Assembly: GCA_018062315.1 (NCBI GenBank)
Contig: JAGOSM010000003.1
Coordinates: 1 to 57,437 of the forward strand
Source of the DNA: Simkaniaceae bacterium
GTDB lineage: Bacteria > Chlamydiota > Chlamydiia > Chlamydiales > Simkaniaceae
Reading direction: 5' to 3'
DNA: 57,437 bases
How positions within the stretch are numbered: position 1 is the first letter of the stretch; each line of letters begins with the position of its first letter. The notes under the pieces were generated by a model that was given only the letters and a program-made list of their open reading frames with translations, ran no database searches and had not been told where the DNA came from. A program made the translations under genes and the position numbers. Of the stretch, positions 8,608 to 17,438 are shown in pieces.

Positions 8608-9524
8608 GGGGAAAGGGCTTTGAGGCAGGCCCCTGTGGGACAGGTTCTCAATTTTTTACATCTTTTAACAAAACTCTGTCCATATGGACAAAAACCTTGA
8701 ATGGTCTTATGTCTTTTCCCTTGAGGGGCATAAATTTCAGAAGAAGAAGGGCCGAAAAAACTCAATGTAGGAGTTTCTGTTAAAGCGGCTAAATGAAGTG
8801 CACTCGAATCGGCACTGATCACAAGGGCCATATTTTCAATGAGCCTCTGCCATACTGGGATCTTTAATTCCCCAACCCATTTAGAGCCGGGAAAGGCACG
8901 GCATAAAGCCTCAGCAAGAAGTGGCTTTCCTTTCATCACAAATAAAAAAGGGCCCTGTTTTTGTTTCAAAAGTTGCACTAGTGCAACCGGATCTAGTTGC
9001 TTATTCTCCCATGTAGATAGGGGGCATACCATCGTCACAGGAAAAGAAAGATCTGATAGGATACACTTTACCTCTTCTTCCTCTTCAAGAGTTAGAGGAT
9101 AGGTGATTTTCTCATCTCCGGCACTCTCTGAAAGGGGGATTGCTTGCTGTAAAAGAGAAAGATATTGTTCAGTAATAGGACGGGTGAGATCTACTTCAAA
9201 ACGGCGGGAAGTGGCGAGAAGACTCGGCCATTCGGGAATCGAACGCCTCCCGAATCCCACTTTATCCGCTGCCTTAATTCTCATCATGATGCCAAGGGAG
9301 CGACAATTTCCCTGCAGATCTATTGCTATATCATACCCTTTTTTAGGGAGATCATCCACCGTATAACATTCATGCACCAGTCTTTCGACAGCTCCCTTAA
9401 ATTGAGGTTTTACGATCCAATCCACTTCGTCTTGCCTTAAATAGGGAAGTAACGGAAGGGTATGAAAAATATCTCCCAATGAAGAAGTCTTTACAATTAA
9501 AATTTTTCTTGCTGTCTTTTTCAT
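8580..9524 (-). CDS. Glycosyltransferase family 9 (LPS heptosyltransferase type)
   Basis: Likely transfers a heptose or related sugar to the lipopolysaccharide core at the inner face of the inner membrane. Family signatures: KILIVKTSSLGDIFHTLPLLPYL at the N terminus (the SSLGD nucleotide-sugar loop), AIDLQGNCRSLGIM near 67-80, VCPLSTWENKQLD at mid protein, and ISADSSALHLAALTETPTLSFFGPSS near 236-260, the GT9 donor-binding D-S/T-x-x-x-H-L-A. Length 314 is normal for WaaC/WaaF. It starts 20 bp from the divergent POT transporter gene, so the two share one very short regulatory region. The acceptor sugar cannot be told from sequence. Confidence 0.85.
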   Translation of the reverse strand: MKKTARKILIVKTSSLGDIFHTLPLLPYLRQDEVDWIVKPQFKGAVERLVHECYTVDDLPKKGYDIAIDLQGNCRSLGIMMRIKAADKVGFGRRSIPEWPSLLATSRRFEVDLTRPITEQYLSLLQQAIPLSESAGDEKITYPLTLEEEEEVKCILSDLSFPVTMVCPLSTWENKQLDPVALVQLLKQKQGPFLFVMKGKPLLAEALCRAFPGSKWVGELKIPVWQRLIENMALVISADSSALHLAALTETPTLSFFGPSSSEIYAPQGKRHKTIQGFCPYGQSFVKRCKKLRTCPTGACLKALSPQQILEKST

Positions 9525-9544
9525 TTTAGATAGGATGATATCAT

Positions 9545-10831
9545 ATGAACAAAGAAATCGGCTACCTTAAGTCTCATCCTGCAGAAATGTTTTATTTAGC
9601 ACTGACTGAAATGAGTCAACGTTTTGCTTTTTGGGGAGTGGGAAATATCCTTGTCCTGTATCTTGTTCAATACTTTCACTTTACAGATGCCAGTGCAACG
9701 CACCTTTATGGTCTTTATACTGGAGTGAGTTTCGTCCTACCTCTCTTTGGAGGGTATTTAGCCGATAGATGGAATTATAGCTCCCCTGTCTGGTCGGGAA
9801 TGATCGCTTCAGCTCTTGGTTGCTTTTGTATAGGCACTGCATTAGAACCCCTCCTTTATGTCGGGCTTATTCTCATCGGCCTCGGTGGATGTGTTTTTAC
9901 CCCTTGTGTCTATTCTCTCCTCAATCGTTTCTACAAAGAGAAACACCACTTACGCACGACAGGCTTTTCTATTTACTACGCTGGAGTAAATATCGGTACC
10001 TTTGTTGGAATGATCGCACTCGGACCTCTAGTCCTTTACAATTATTGGAAAACAGTATTTTGCATTGCAGGTCTTGTGCAGCTTCTTGGCCTTTTTGCCT
10101 TTAGAAAGGTAAATGAGTTGATTAAAGAAGAGCACCTCTCTGTTTTTAAAGAGAGAGTGAAAGAAAAAGCAGAGATGATTTCACGCACTTCTTTACATCG
10201 AATTGCAGTGATCCTCGTCGTGTCTTTTTTCTCTATTGTGTTCTGGGCAGCTTATAACCAGCAATTTTCATCTATTGTCCTTTTTGCTCTCAATTACACC
10301 GATTTACAGTGTCTCGGATTTACAATTCCCATTCCTTGGATCATCACCTCTCAAACTTTTTTCCTTGTCATTTTAGCAATCCCCCTCTCTTCACTTTATT
10401 TATTTCTGAAAAAGCATCACTTAGAGCTCAGCCCTCCAACTAAAATGGCCCTGTCTTTTATTGCAACGGCGATCTGTTTTGGTCTCATTGTCCTTGCAAG
10501 CCGCCATATTCCAGGAGCTTCCCCTCTCTATTTAATCTCAGGATTTTTCTTTATGGCGATTGCAGAACTTCTCATTGCTCCCATAGGACTTGCCTTTGTC
10601 ACGAAACTCTCCCCTAAAAAGATGACCGCTTTTTTTGTAGGCGTTTACTATCTATGCATCGGGGTAGGGTTTTATCTTGGAGGATGGCTTGCAGGTTTTA
10701 TGCAAAAAGAGCATGTCGGCGAGTTTTTTCTGAAATTTGGAATTGTGGTTTTGGTCACAGGGCTGATCTTACTCAGTTTGGCTAAAACTCTCACCCGCTT
10801 CAGCCACCAAAATAAGGTCGATGCCCTTTAA
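9545..10831 (+). CDS. POT/PTR2-family proton-dependent oligopeptide transporter
   Basis: 428-residue integral membrane protein with about 12 hydrophobic segments. The N terminus YLALTEMSQRFAFWGVGNILVLYL matches the POT TM1 motif (canonical ExxERFxYYG), and GGYLADR near 77-83 is the MFS/POT loop. FSIYYAGVNIGTFVGM near 142-157 is the PTR2 signature (FSxxYxxxNxG). It should import di- and tripeptides with protons, which fits an intracellular amino-acid scavenger. The second acidic residue of ExxER is Gln here (E22-M-S-Q25-R26). The start has AGGA about 9 nt upstream. The 3' end overlaps the convergent pseudouridine synthase gene by 63 bp. The substrate is inferred from the family. Confidence 0.85.
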   Translation: MNKEIGYLKSHPAEMFYLALTEMSQRFAFWGVGNILVLYLVQYFHFTDASATHLYGLYTGVSFVLPLFGGYLADRWNYSSPVWSGMIASALGCFCIGTALEPLLYVGLILIGLGGCVFTPCVYSLLNRFYKEKHHLRTTGFSIYYAGVNIGTFVGMIALGPLVLYNYWKTVFCIAGLVQLLGLFAFRKVNELIKEEHLSVFKERVKEKAEMISRTSLHRIAVILVVSFFSIVFWAAYNQQFSSIVLFALNYTDLQCLGFTIPIPWIITSQTFFLVILAIPLSSLYLFLKKHHLELSPPTKMALSFIATAICFGLIVLASRHIPGASPLYLISGFFFMAIAELLIAPIGLAFVTKLSPKKMTAFFVGVYYLCIGVGFYLGGWLAGFMQKEHVGEFFLKFGIVVLVTGLILLSLAKTLTRFSHQNKVDAL

Positions 10832-11548
10832 TGGGTGGGTGAATGAGATAGAGTAGGCGTGAAGCATAAGACGGGGATGACCAAATCCTGCAAGGGTATT
10901 TCTCCCATACTGCGTATCTCCAATAATGGGATAATGGCGATGAGAAAGCTGGACTCGTAATTGATGAGTTCTTCCTGTAACAGGTCTCAATTCTAACGTA
11001 GAAATTTTTCCTTTTTTCAGAAGACGAAAATGGGTAATTGCTTCTTTTCCAACAGGACCCACTCCCCACATTTTTTGCCCTTCAAAGGTTCCTTTGAGAA
11101 CAAGTTGATCAGTCCAAGTTCCCTCTTCTTCGGAAAAAGATCCGAGTACCTTCGCATGATAGACTTTATGCACCTGTCGTTGTTTAAAGAGCAGCTCCAT
11201 AGCACTCTTTGCCTTCTCGTGTTTTGCCCGTACTAAAACTCCTGATGTAGGTTTATCGAGGCGATGCACAGCCATAGGGTGATCTGAAATAATCCCCACT
11301 CCTTTATTAAAAACGAGCAAATCTTCATCTTCAAAAAGGAGAGGCATAGAATGTTCGATAGGGGCAATGAGCTCGAAATCGACCTCATCTCCCTTTCTGA
11401 CTCGATAAGAAGCAAATCTCTCTACAACCCCGTTCACACGACATCCCCCTCGGTCAATGGATCGCTTAACAAGGGCGCGGGAAAGACGTAACCGATCACT
11501 GATGAGCGATCCTAGTCTTTCCCCTGAAAGATTAGAACGGAATTTCAT
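10769..11548 (-). CDS. RluA-family rRNA/tRNA pseudouridine synthase
   Basis: Converts uridine to pseudouridine in structured RNA. An N-terminal S4 RNA-binding domain (ERLGSLISDRLRLSRALVKRSIDRGGCRVNG, about 10-45) is followed by the catalytic domain with HRLDKPTSGVLV, whose Asp is the nucleophile. VTGRTHQLRVQLSHRHYPIIGDTQYG (RTHQIR and GDxxYG motifs) and a closing LMLHAYSISFTHP complete the family pattern. The ATG chosen gives about 259 aa; an ATG at 11572 would add 8 residues. Either way the start overlaps the end of ssb, so the pair is probably one transcript. The target position (RluA, RluC, RluD type) cannot be assigned. Confidence 0.88.
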   Translation of the reverse strand: MKFRSNLSGERLGSLISDRLRLSRALVKRSIDRGGCRVNGVVERFASYRVRKGDEVDFELIAPIEHSMPLLFEDEDLLVFNKGVGIISDHPMAVHRLDKPTSGVLVRAKHEKAKSAMELLFKQRQVHKVYHAKVLGSFSEEEGTWTDQLVLKGTFEGQKMWGVGPVGKEAITHFRLLKKGKISTLELRPVTGRTHQLRVQLSHRHYPIIGDTQYGRNTLAGFGHPRLMLHAYSISFTHPLKGIDLILVAEAGESFSQTE

Positions 11549-11960
11549 CTTCTGAAAAATGAGGGGTTTCATTCATCGATGGATGAGACTGACCTGCACC
11601 TGTTGTTGCCATCTGAGCCTTAGGAGCCATCCCATCCTGAGGACGATCACCGCCACTGCGACCAAATGGACTAAAAGCTAAATGGTAAGCTGTCATATTC
11701 ATCGAAACCTGAGGATGTCCTTCTTTATCTGTGTACACTTCGGGTTTGTGAATTTCTCCCATCACAATCACTCCACTTCCTTTTTTAAGGTAAGGAAGCA
11801 TTTTATCAAATTGATCACCCCATAAAGTGATGCGCCACCAAATCGTTTCTTTACCTCGGGAATTAGCGCCTATCCGTAAAGTAATAACTTTCTGTCCAGA
11901 TGAAGTGTAGCGAACTTCGGGCTCTGCGCCTAAATGACCGCCAAGTTGTCCATGATTCAT
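11532..11960 (-). CDS. ssb: Single-stranded DNA-binding protein
   Basis: OB-fold protein that coats single-stranded DNA during replication and repair. The start at 11960 (MNHGQLGGHLG) is chosen because GGAGG lies 5 nt upstream; the open frame continues upstream to 12038 without support. The OB core has GQKVITLRIGANSRGKETIWWRITLWGDQ and KKGSGVIVMGEIHKPEVYTDKEGHPQ. A flexible Gly/Gln/Pro linker leads to the acidic tip FSEDEIPF, which recruits partner proteins (DDDIPF in E. coli). 142 aa is normal. It is divergent from the 564-aa gene, with 130 bp between the starts. Confidence 0.93.
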   Translation of the reverse strand: MNHGQLGGHLGAEPEVRYTSSGQKVITLRIGANSRGKETIWWRITLWGDQFDKMLPYLKKGSGVIVMGEIHKPEVYTDKEGHPQVSMNMTAYHLAFSPFGRSGGDRPQDGMAPKAQMATTGAGQSHPSMNETPHFSEDEIPF

Positions 11961-12090
11961 AATATCCTCCAAAGCTCCTATGCTCTCAGGAGCTCCGATT
12001 TTCTTCAATATAAAAAATATCTTGGATTTATTAGACAAAAATCTACTTCCTCCGCTAGAAGGGAAGATATACCACGGGAGAAGGGAAATA

Positions 12091-13785
12091 ATGTCAAATT
12101 TAGCTCATTCTGGCGATCATTACAGTCATGAAAGCAAAAAAGAAAAGGAACACAAAGGACATCTGTTTCCGATTGATGAAACAGAAGAGTTCCACGATCC
12201 CTTCTCTGCATTAAATTTATTTCTTTCTAAGAAAATTAAGCAAGAGCTCGACAAAAGTGGGACCGCAAGAAAATGGTCTCATAAAATCCAAGATGAACTT
12301 TTACAAACGATCCTCCCTGAATTTAAAGAAATTTTTCCTAAATACCGTTTAGGGGGAACTGCTCTTAAAAAAATCTGGGATAAAGTCAGTTATTATTACA
12401 ATACTGTCACCACCAAACAAGGGGCCTTAAATCAAGATGGACGCCTTAACCTTCCTCTAATGATTCGAGAAAATCTCAGAACGGAAGCCCCTCTAGCCTC
12501 TAACCTCCCCCCTTATGCAGGAGCTCATCAAATTGCTGTGAAAATGAGTGAGTGCATCGCTTCTTTAGAAGGAGAATGTCCTGATCTTTCAGATTTGACA
12601 AAAACAATATGGGCAGTACAAAAACATCTCATTAAAAATCTCCCTTCAAGAGAAGCTAAAAGCCCTTATGAAGATTACGACCTCACAGATAAAATTGTAG
12701 TCAAAACTTTACTTGAAATCACAAGTAGCGGTGCATCTCATAGTTTGGAAGAACTTAAAGGGGCCATTCAACATCGTTTCAACGGGTACCATCAAGTTAA
12801 ATCACTTCACAAAAAAAATGAGCTTGTCTCTTTAATTTCAGCCCTTCTTGCAAAAGGGACGCCCCTCCCCAAACATTTTGCACTTAAGTCATTTATTCAC
12901 AAACACCTAAGCATGATTAAAGTGGATCATAATGTGTCAAATGATGCCCATCTTATCGAAACAGTACAGCGCATTTTAGCCCTTTATCCCGTGATGATTA
13001 CCCTTCCTAAAATCAGCAAAGAAGAGCTTTCAAGGGCCATTCATTATACCTATCACCTCCTTTTTGAAAGTGAAGTCGACTCATGCCCTGTGATCAATCA
13101 GTCGATCCTTATCTTTGTCAATGCCGAGATGCGCCTTTTTCAAGATCTTCCTTTAGAGCTGATTGAGAGTACGATTATAGAATCTTATTCCTATGCTCAA
13201 GATCTTCCCCGAATCGAGCTTTCTCATGTAGAAGCTTATATTTGGCAAGTCATCGATGAAAATGAAGAGATCATTAAAAATGCACCAGCTCATCTTGTCT
13301 CTATTATTGAGACTGAACTTGCCAATGTTTTGATTGACCACCTAGGGCATCCCTTCCGCCGTCTTGTCCAAAATACAGTCCAATTCTTCAAAAAAGCGAT
13401 GGAACTGGATCTTTCTGCAGCAGAGAGAAAGATCCATCACTGGGCTATTCAAAATGATATGATTTGCAGATGGATCCATTTTGACTCAGCCTCTCCTCTT
13501 CTAAAAATGGCAAAAGAATTTTATAAAGAAGGGATTTCTCACGATGTCTTTATTGATAAAACCTTCAAAACAGCTCTAAAGATGTATCCTGAATTGAAAG
13601 CGTTTGAATCTCAGCTCCGCGTTCGGGTATGGATTCTCTATAAATTTCTATGGTATAGCACAACGTCTTCGGATCAAGTATCTTCCTTTGATCGGTTTAT
13701 CGCCTTTCATAAGTCGATCCATCCTGATTTAGAAGCTTACTTAGATAAAGCCCTTCCTTTTAATCCGCGGCCACTCACCAAATAA
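12091..13785 (+). CDS. Hypothetical protein, 564 aa, helical
   Basis: Not recognised. The start at 12091 is preferred: GGAGAAGGGA ends 4 nt upstream. A longer frame reaching 11980 would run antisense into ssb and has no ribosome-binding site. The protein is hydrophilic, His-rich at the N terminus (HSGDHYSHES...KEKEHKGH) and otherwise alpha-helical, without a signal peptide or membrane segment. FSALNLFLSKKIKQELDKS and ILPEFKEIFPKYRLGG near the N terminus look like conserved helices. The 3' end overlaps the convergent lgt gene by 49 bp. It may be a lineage-specific chlamydial protein; no function is proposed. Confidence 0.8.
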   Translation: MSNLAHSGDHYSHESKKEKEHKGHLFPIDETEEFHDPFSALNLFLSKKIKQELDKSGTARKWSHKIQDELLQTILPEFKEIFPKYRLGGTALKKIWDKVSYYYNTVTTKQGALNQDGRLNLPLMIRENLRTEAPLASNLPPYAGAHQIAVKMSECIASLEGECPDLSDLTKTIWAVQKHLIKNLPSREAKSPYEDYDLTDKIVVKTLLEITSSGASHSLEELKGAIQHRFNGYHQVKSLHKKNELVSLISALLAKGTPLPKHFALKSFIHKHLSMIKVDHNVSNDAHLIETVQRILALYPVMITLPKISKEELSRAIHYTYHLLFESEVDSCPVINQSILIFVNAEMRLFQDLPLELIESTIIESYSYAQDLPRIELSHVEAYIWQVIDENEEIIKNAPAHLVSIIETELANVLIDHLGHPFRRLVQNTVQFFKKAMELDLSAAERKIHHWAIQNDMICRWIHFDSASPLLKMAKEFYKEGISHDVFIDKTFKTALKMYPELKAFESQLRVRVWILYKFLWYSTTSSDQVSSFDRFIAFHKSIHPDLEAYLDKALPFNPRPLTK

Positions 13786-14540
13786 AGGCCGAGGACGACA
13801 AGGGGCAAGCTCAGGTATTGACCCATAAGCAGAGGGCCTATTTCGTAGGCACTCTGTCCTTCTTTAATAGACTCGATCAAAAACCGGCTTCCAAAAATAA
13901 GAATAAAAAAGAGGCCGGTAATTCTCCCGGGAATGAAGCGCCATAGCGGCCATAATCTGTATAAAATAAAGAAAGAAACTACATATACAAGGGCTTCATA
14001 AATTTGGACAGGATGCCTTGGTACTGGAAGGGATCCATCTATAGGATGGCCAAAGAGGACAGCCCAGGGAATCCCACTCGGGACTCCTAAAACCTCTTGA
14101 TTCATAAAATTCCCAAGCCTGATAAAACACCCGGCTAGAGCAACGGGGACGACCACAAGATCCACTACCTCCCAAAAAGAAAGGATCTTTGTCTTCTTAG
14201 TAAATAGAAATAAAGCGATCAAAATCGCGAGGGCTGCACCATGACTTGCAAGTCCCCCTTCCCAAACTTTAATGATTTGAAAAGGGTTCAAAACCCAAGT
14301 TTCCCATCTTTCATAAAACATCAGATGACCAAGCCGTGCCCCAATGAGCGTTCCTATAAAGACAAAAGAGAAAAGGCGCTCACAAAAGAGTTTAGCTTCT
14401 TTCTTATCTAAAAAAGAGGCAACCATTCTCCGGTTAATCACTCCAGCAATGAAAAATCCAAGGGCGAAAAGGAGCCCATACCAAGCAACAGGTCGCTCTA
14501 GAAAAGGAACTGTAAATGCAATGGGATCAGGATCCCACAT
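13737..14540 (-). CDS. lgt: Prolipoprotein diacylglyceryl transferase (copy 1)
   Basis: Transfers diacylglycerol from phosphatidylglycerol to the lipobox cysteine of prelipoproteins, in the inner membrane. About seven hydrophobic segments are seen. Family motifs: IGARLGHLMFYERWE, WEGGLASHGAALAI (the catalytic His loop, with HGA instead of the common HGG), RLGNFMNQEVLG (Arg and Asn of the active site) and RHPVQIYEA. 267 aa is normal. An AGGA about 7 nt before the ATG supports the start. It follows a second lgt paralog with a 14-bp overlap, so the two are co-transcribed. Confidence 0.92.
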   Translation of the reverse strand: MWDPDPIAFTVPFLERPVAWYGLLFALGFFIAGVINRRMVASFLDKKEAKLFCERLFSFVFIGTLIGARLGHLMFYERWETWVLNPFQIIKVWEGGLASHGAALAILIALFLFTKKTKILSFWEVVDLVVVPVALAGCFIRLGNFMNQEVLGVPSGIPWAVLFGHPIDGSLPVPRHPVQIYEALVYVVSFFILYRLWPLWRFIPGRITGLFFILIFGSRFLIESIKEGQSAYEIGPLLMGQYLSLPLVVLGLYLVSGRGLKGRALSK

Positions 14541-15474
14541 AAGATTTCCTCAGTAAAATATACCCTATAACAATTAACGGAACGCTTAGAATCTGTCCCA
14601 TAAGTAAGGGACTTTCTGATGTATAGTATCCATGAGGTTCTTTTAAAAATTCAATGACAAACCGAAATAAAAAAACGGAGAAAAAGAGAGAACCGATCAA
14701 CCTCCCTTCTGGCAAAGTGGTTTTATTTTTAATCCAGGTCCATAAAAGAAGGATAAATCCCATAAAATAAAAAAAAGATTCATAAAGCTGAACAGGATGC
14801 CTTGGAAGGCCTCCCACTCCCCCGATAGGATGAACAAAGGTGACTGCCCAAGGGACTGTAGTCACAGTCCCGATGAGTTCTTGGTTAAAAAAATTCCCCA
14901 GCCGAATCAAGGCGGCTATGAGAAGCGCAGGGGGAGAAAGGAGGTCAAGGACACGAAGGGGGGTAAAGTATTCTCGATACCATCTGATCCAGATAAAAAG
15001 CGCCATGAGCACACCGATGACCCCGCCGTGACTGGAAAGGCCCCCTTCATAAATGCGAAAAATCATGAAAGGATCTGCTACCACCTCTCTTAAGCTGCAG
15101 TAAAAGAAAATGTGTCCCAAACGAGAACCGATCAGGGCCCCAATAAAAAAAACAAGCCATCCCATTTCAGCAATAAGAGAAGCCCTTTCTTTTAAAGAAA
15201 TCACTTCTTTTGCAAACAAAAGATCTCCTTCCTCTCTAGAAAATCGATTGAGTTTTTCAACGACTTCATCTGGAGGACATTGAAGTTTAAAAGCGAGCTC
15301 CCTTCTCTCTTTGATATCTCCTTCTCGATAGAAAGGGTGTCTACTAAAATAAGCAAAAACAATCCATTTTACGAGAAATAAAGCGGCTAAAAAGGCGGTG
15401 CCAAAAAAGAAGGAGTAGAAATTGAGTTCCAACCCCTTCCAAGAAAAAATCACCCCACTAGGATCCCAGCGCAT
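14527..15474 (-). CDS. lgt: Prolipoprotein diacylglyceryl transferase paralog (copy 2)
   Basis: A second full Lgt: IGSRLGHIFFYCSLRE, YEGGLSSHGGVIGV (canonical HGG), RLGNFFNQELIG and RHPVQLYES are all present, so the active site looks intact. It differs from copy 1 by an extra charged segment of about 50 residues between the first two membrane segments (EGDIKERRELAFKLQCPPD...). The ATG at 15474 (MRWDPSGVIF) aligns with the start of copy 1 (MWDPDPIAF) and has AGGGA 6-7 nt upstream; an upstream TTG would add 18 residues. It overlaps the upstream membrane-protein gene by 17 bp. Specialisation for different lipoproteins is possible but unproven. Confidence 0.85.
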   Translation of the reverse strand: MRWDPSGVIFSWKGLELNFYSFFFGTAFLAALFLVKWIVFAYFSRHPFYREGDIKERRELAFKLQCPPDEVVEKLNRFSREEGDLLFAKEVISLKERASLIAEMGWLVFFIGALIGSRLGHIFFYCSLREVVADPFMIFRIYEGGLSSHGGVIGVLMALFIWIRWYREYFTPLRVLDLLSPPALLIAALIRLGNFFNQELIGTVTTVPWAVTFVHPIGGVGGLPRHPVQLYESFFYFMGFILLLWTWIKNKTTLPEGRLIGSLFFSVFLFRFVIEFLKEPHGYYTSESPLLMGQILSVPLIVIGYILLRKSYVGS

Positions 15475-15850
15475 GGGCTTCCCTAAAATAAATAGTGGAT
15501 CCCTGAAGTAAAGCAGCTCCGATCGCAATACTCACAACACCCCTGACTTCTAAAGGGATTCCTGGAATAAATCTGAGGAGCATGCCTAAACATCCCATAC
15601 CGAAAAGAAGGGCCCAGTATCCCTTGCTATACATTTGCATCCAGCGCAGGGGTTCTTCTTGAGCACGGAGCCGAGCCATGACCCTACGAGCCCCTTTTCT
15701 GAGGGCAAAATGCCCTTTCAAGTATCCTATAAGGAGCCCTAATCCTATGAGAGCCACTTCTTCTACTCGGTGTAACCCAACATAGAGTAGCCGAATTCCC
15801 ACAATCATCCAAATCGCTCCAGAAATCAATGCCGCATTTTTTCGCTTCAC
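15458..15850 (-). CDS. Small hypothetical membrane protein
   Basis: About 130 residues with four hydrophobic segments (AALISGAIWMIVGIRLLYVGL, VALIGLGLLIGYLKG, GYWALLFGMGCLGMLL, GVVSIAIGAALLQG) and a basic loop with many Arg (RKGARRVMARLRAQ). No family recognised. A GTG start at 15850 is chosen because AGGAG lies 7 nt upstream; an in-frame GTG at 15877 is the alternative. It is the first gene of an apparent operon with the two lgt genes, overlapping copy 2 by 17 bp, which hints at an envelope role. Confidence 0.65.
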   Translation of the reverse strand: MKRKNAALISGAIWMIVGIRLLYVGLHRVEEVALIGLGLLIGYLKGHFALRKGARRVMARLRAQEEPLRWMQMYSKGYWALLFGMGCLGMLLRFIPGIPLEVRGVVSIAIGAALLQGSTIYFREAHALGS

Positions 15851-15933
15851 GTCTTTACTCCTCTTGACATATTGCACAAAACATACTAGCTTATTTCTAT
15901 TGATCCTTTAAATAAAAAAATGATAGGAGATCT

Positions 15934-17010
15934 ATGCAAAATGCCGCACTCACCTTTACTCGGATTTTTTTCACCCTAATTAGTATTTTTTTCATGACCA
16001 TCTACATGGTATCTCGTCCCGAGTATACAGTAGGAGTGAATGTCACTTTAGGTATCGTAGCTGGACTTATTCTCAGCTTTGTTCTAGTGGGCTTTGATAC
16101 TTTGGTGAGAAGATTTAATCTTCGCTCATTTAATATCGCTCTGATTGGGTTATTTTTAGGATACCTTTTAGGCTTAGCTCTTGTTATTCTTCTTGATGCC
16201 ATTATTGACCTCACTTCAATTTCCTCTTATCTCCACCTCAAGTCCATCGAGATTCTTAAAATTTCTCTTTTTATTTTTGGTACCTATCTAGGGACTATTA
16301 TGACATTGCGATCTTCCGATGAGCTCTATGTAAGTATCCCTTTTGTCAAATTTACAGCCGTGGCCCAGAAGAAAAAAGATCTTATTGTTGACTCGTCAGC
16401 GCTCTCGGATTCCCGTATTATAGACCTTTGCGCAACAGGCATTCTCGATTTTCACCTCATTATTCCCCGTTTTATCATTAAAGAGCTGTACGCCCAAAGT
16501 GAAATAGGGGAAGAATCGATTAAATTTAGAGCTAGAAGAAGCCTTGAAACGGTTAAAAAAATGGAACTCAACACTTCACTGGGGGTCCGATTTAATGATA
16601 CTGACTTTCCTGAAGCCAAGGATCAAACATCCAAGTTAATTCGCCTTTCCCGTCTTATCGATGCAAACATCCTAACTGCCGATCTTTCCAGGGTGCAAAT
16701 GTCTTCTATTGAAGGAGTGAAGGTCATCAACATCCACGCCCTTTCAAATGCCTTAAAACCTCTGATGGACTCAGGCGAGTATATCTCAATTAAGATTCAA
16801 AGACTTGGGAAAGAACCGCGTCAAGGGGTGGGTTATCTTGAAGATGGAACAATGGTGGTCGTTAATGGAGGGGGGAGCTACATTGGTGAAACAATTGAAG
16901 TGCAGGTTCTTTCTGTCAAACACACTTCATCTGGTCGTATGATTTTTTGTAATGCCCTTGATGAGATCGATTACGTCGATAGTTACGAAGAAGATGAACA
17001 TGACAAATAA
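15934..17010 (+). CDS. YacL-like membrane PIN/TRAM domain protein
   Basis: 358 residues. The N-terminal ~130 residues hold four hydrophobic segments (FTRIFFTLISIFFMTIYMV, LGIVAGLILSFVLVGF, IALIGLFLGYLLGLALVILL, ILKISLFIFGTYLGTIM). A PIN nuclease-like domain follows (about 145-265), with acidic positions in IVDSSALSDSRIIDL, FPEAKD and ANILTADLSRVQ, then a C-terminal TRAM domain (EYISIKIQRLGKEPRQGVGYLEDGTMVVVNGG). This is the YacL/Rv-type architecture; the RNA substrate is unknown. AGGAG lies 4 nt before the ATG. The 3' end overlaps acpS, indicating an operon. Confidence 0.85.
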   Translation: MQNAALTFTRIFFTLISIFFMTIYMVSRPEYTVGVNVTLGIVAGLILSFVLVGFDTLVRRFNLRSFNIALIGLFLGYLLGLALVILLDAIIDLTSISSYLHLKSIEILKISLFIFGTYLGTIMTLRSSDELYVSIPFVKFTAVAQKKKDLIVDSSALSDSRIIDLCATGILDFHLIIPRFIIKELYAQSEIGEESIKFRARRSLETVKKMELNTSLGVRFNDTDFPEAKDQTSKLIRLSRLIDANILTADLSRVQMSSIEGVKVINIHALSNALKPLMDSGEYISIKIQRLGKEPRQGVGYLEDGTMVVVNGGGSYIGETIEVQVLSVKHTSSGRMIFCNALDEIDYVDSYEEDEHDK

Positions 17011-17380
17011 TATACCTATCGATCTTGGAATAGACATTGTGGATATTGAGAGGATACGTCAATCGGTGAAAAAATATAGTGACCGATTTTTAAATCGCAT
17101 TTTCACTGCTGAGGAACTTTCTTATTGTATGGGGCGTCCAGATCCTATCATTCATCTAGCGGTACGGTTTGCAGCAAAAGAAGCGGTATCTAAAGCCCTT
17201 GGGACAGGGATTGGCGAGCATCTCGGATGGAAGGACATTTCGATCAAAAGAGGTACCCTCGGAAAGCCTTCTGTTATTTTTTCTGAAAAAGCTAATTTAT
17301 TTCATGGTAATCCAATTATTATTTTGTCTCTTTCTCATACAGACACGATAGCTATTGCTTCTGCAATAAGAACAAATTGA
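17000..17380 (+). CDS. acpS: Holo-[acyl-carrier-protein] synthase
   Basis: Transfers 4'-phosphopantetheine from CoA to the serine of AcpP (acpP is at 29898-30134). LGIDIVDIERIRQS holds the Mg-binding Asp, and RFAAKEAVSKALGTGIG is the second signature with the catalytic Glu/Lys; SLSHTDTIAIA closes the fold. 126 aa from the chosen ATG, normal for AcpS; an ATG at 16994 would add two residues. The start lies inside the end of the YacL-like gene. In C. trachomatis acpS is next to trxB (from memory); here three genes lie between them. Confidence 0.92.
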   Translation: MTNNIPIDLGIDIVDIERIRQSVKKYSDRFLNRIFTAEELSYCMGRPDPIIHLAVRFAAKEAVSKALGTGIGEHLGWKDISIKRGTLGKPSVIFSEKANLFHGNPIIILSLSHTDTIAIASAIRTN

Positions 17381-17405
17381 CAAATTCGTCCTATTTTAAG
17401 AAAAT
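17377..17405 (+). promoter_or_regulatory. Candidate promoter for the small lipoprotein gene
   Basis: TTGACA at 17377-17382 (containing the acpS stop codon) is followed, after 17 bp, by GAAAAT at 17400-17405. A perfect -35 with a 4/6 -10 is plausible and places the transcription start about 25-30 bp before the ATG at 17439. Confidence 0.4.
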
Positions 17406-17438
17406 GTATCCATACACCAAAACTAAATGGAGTTAACT

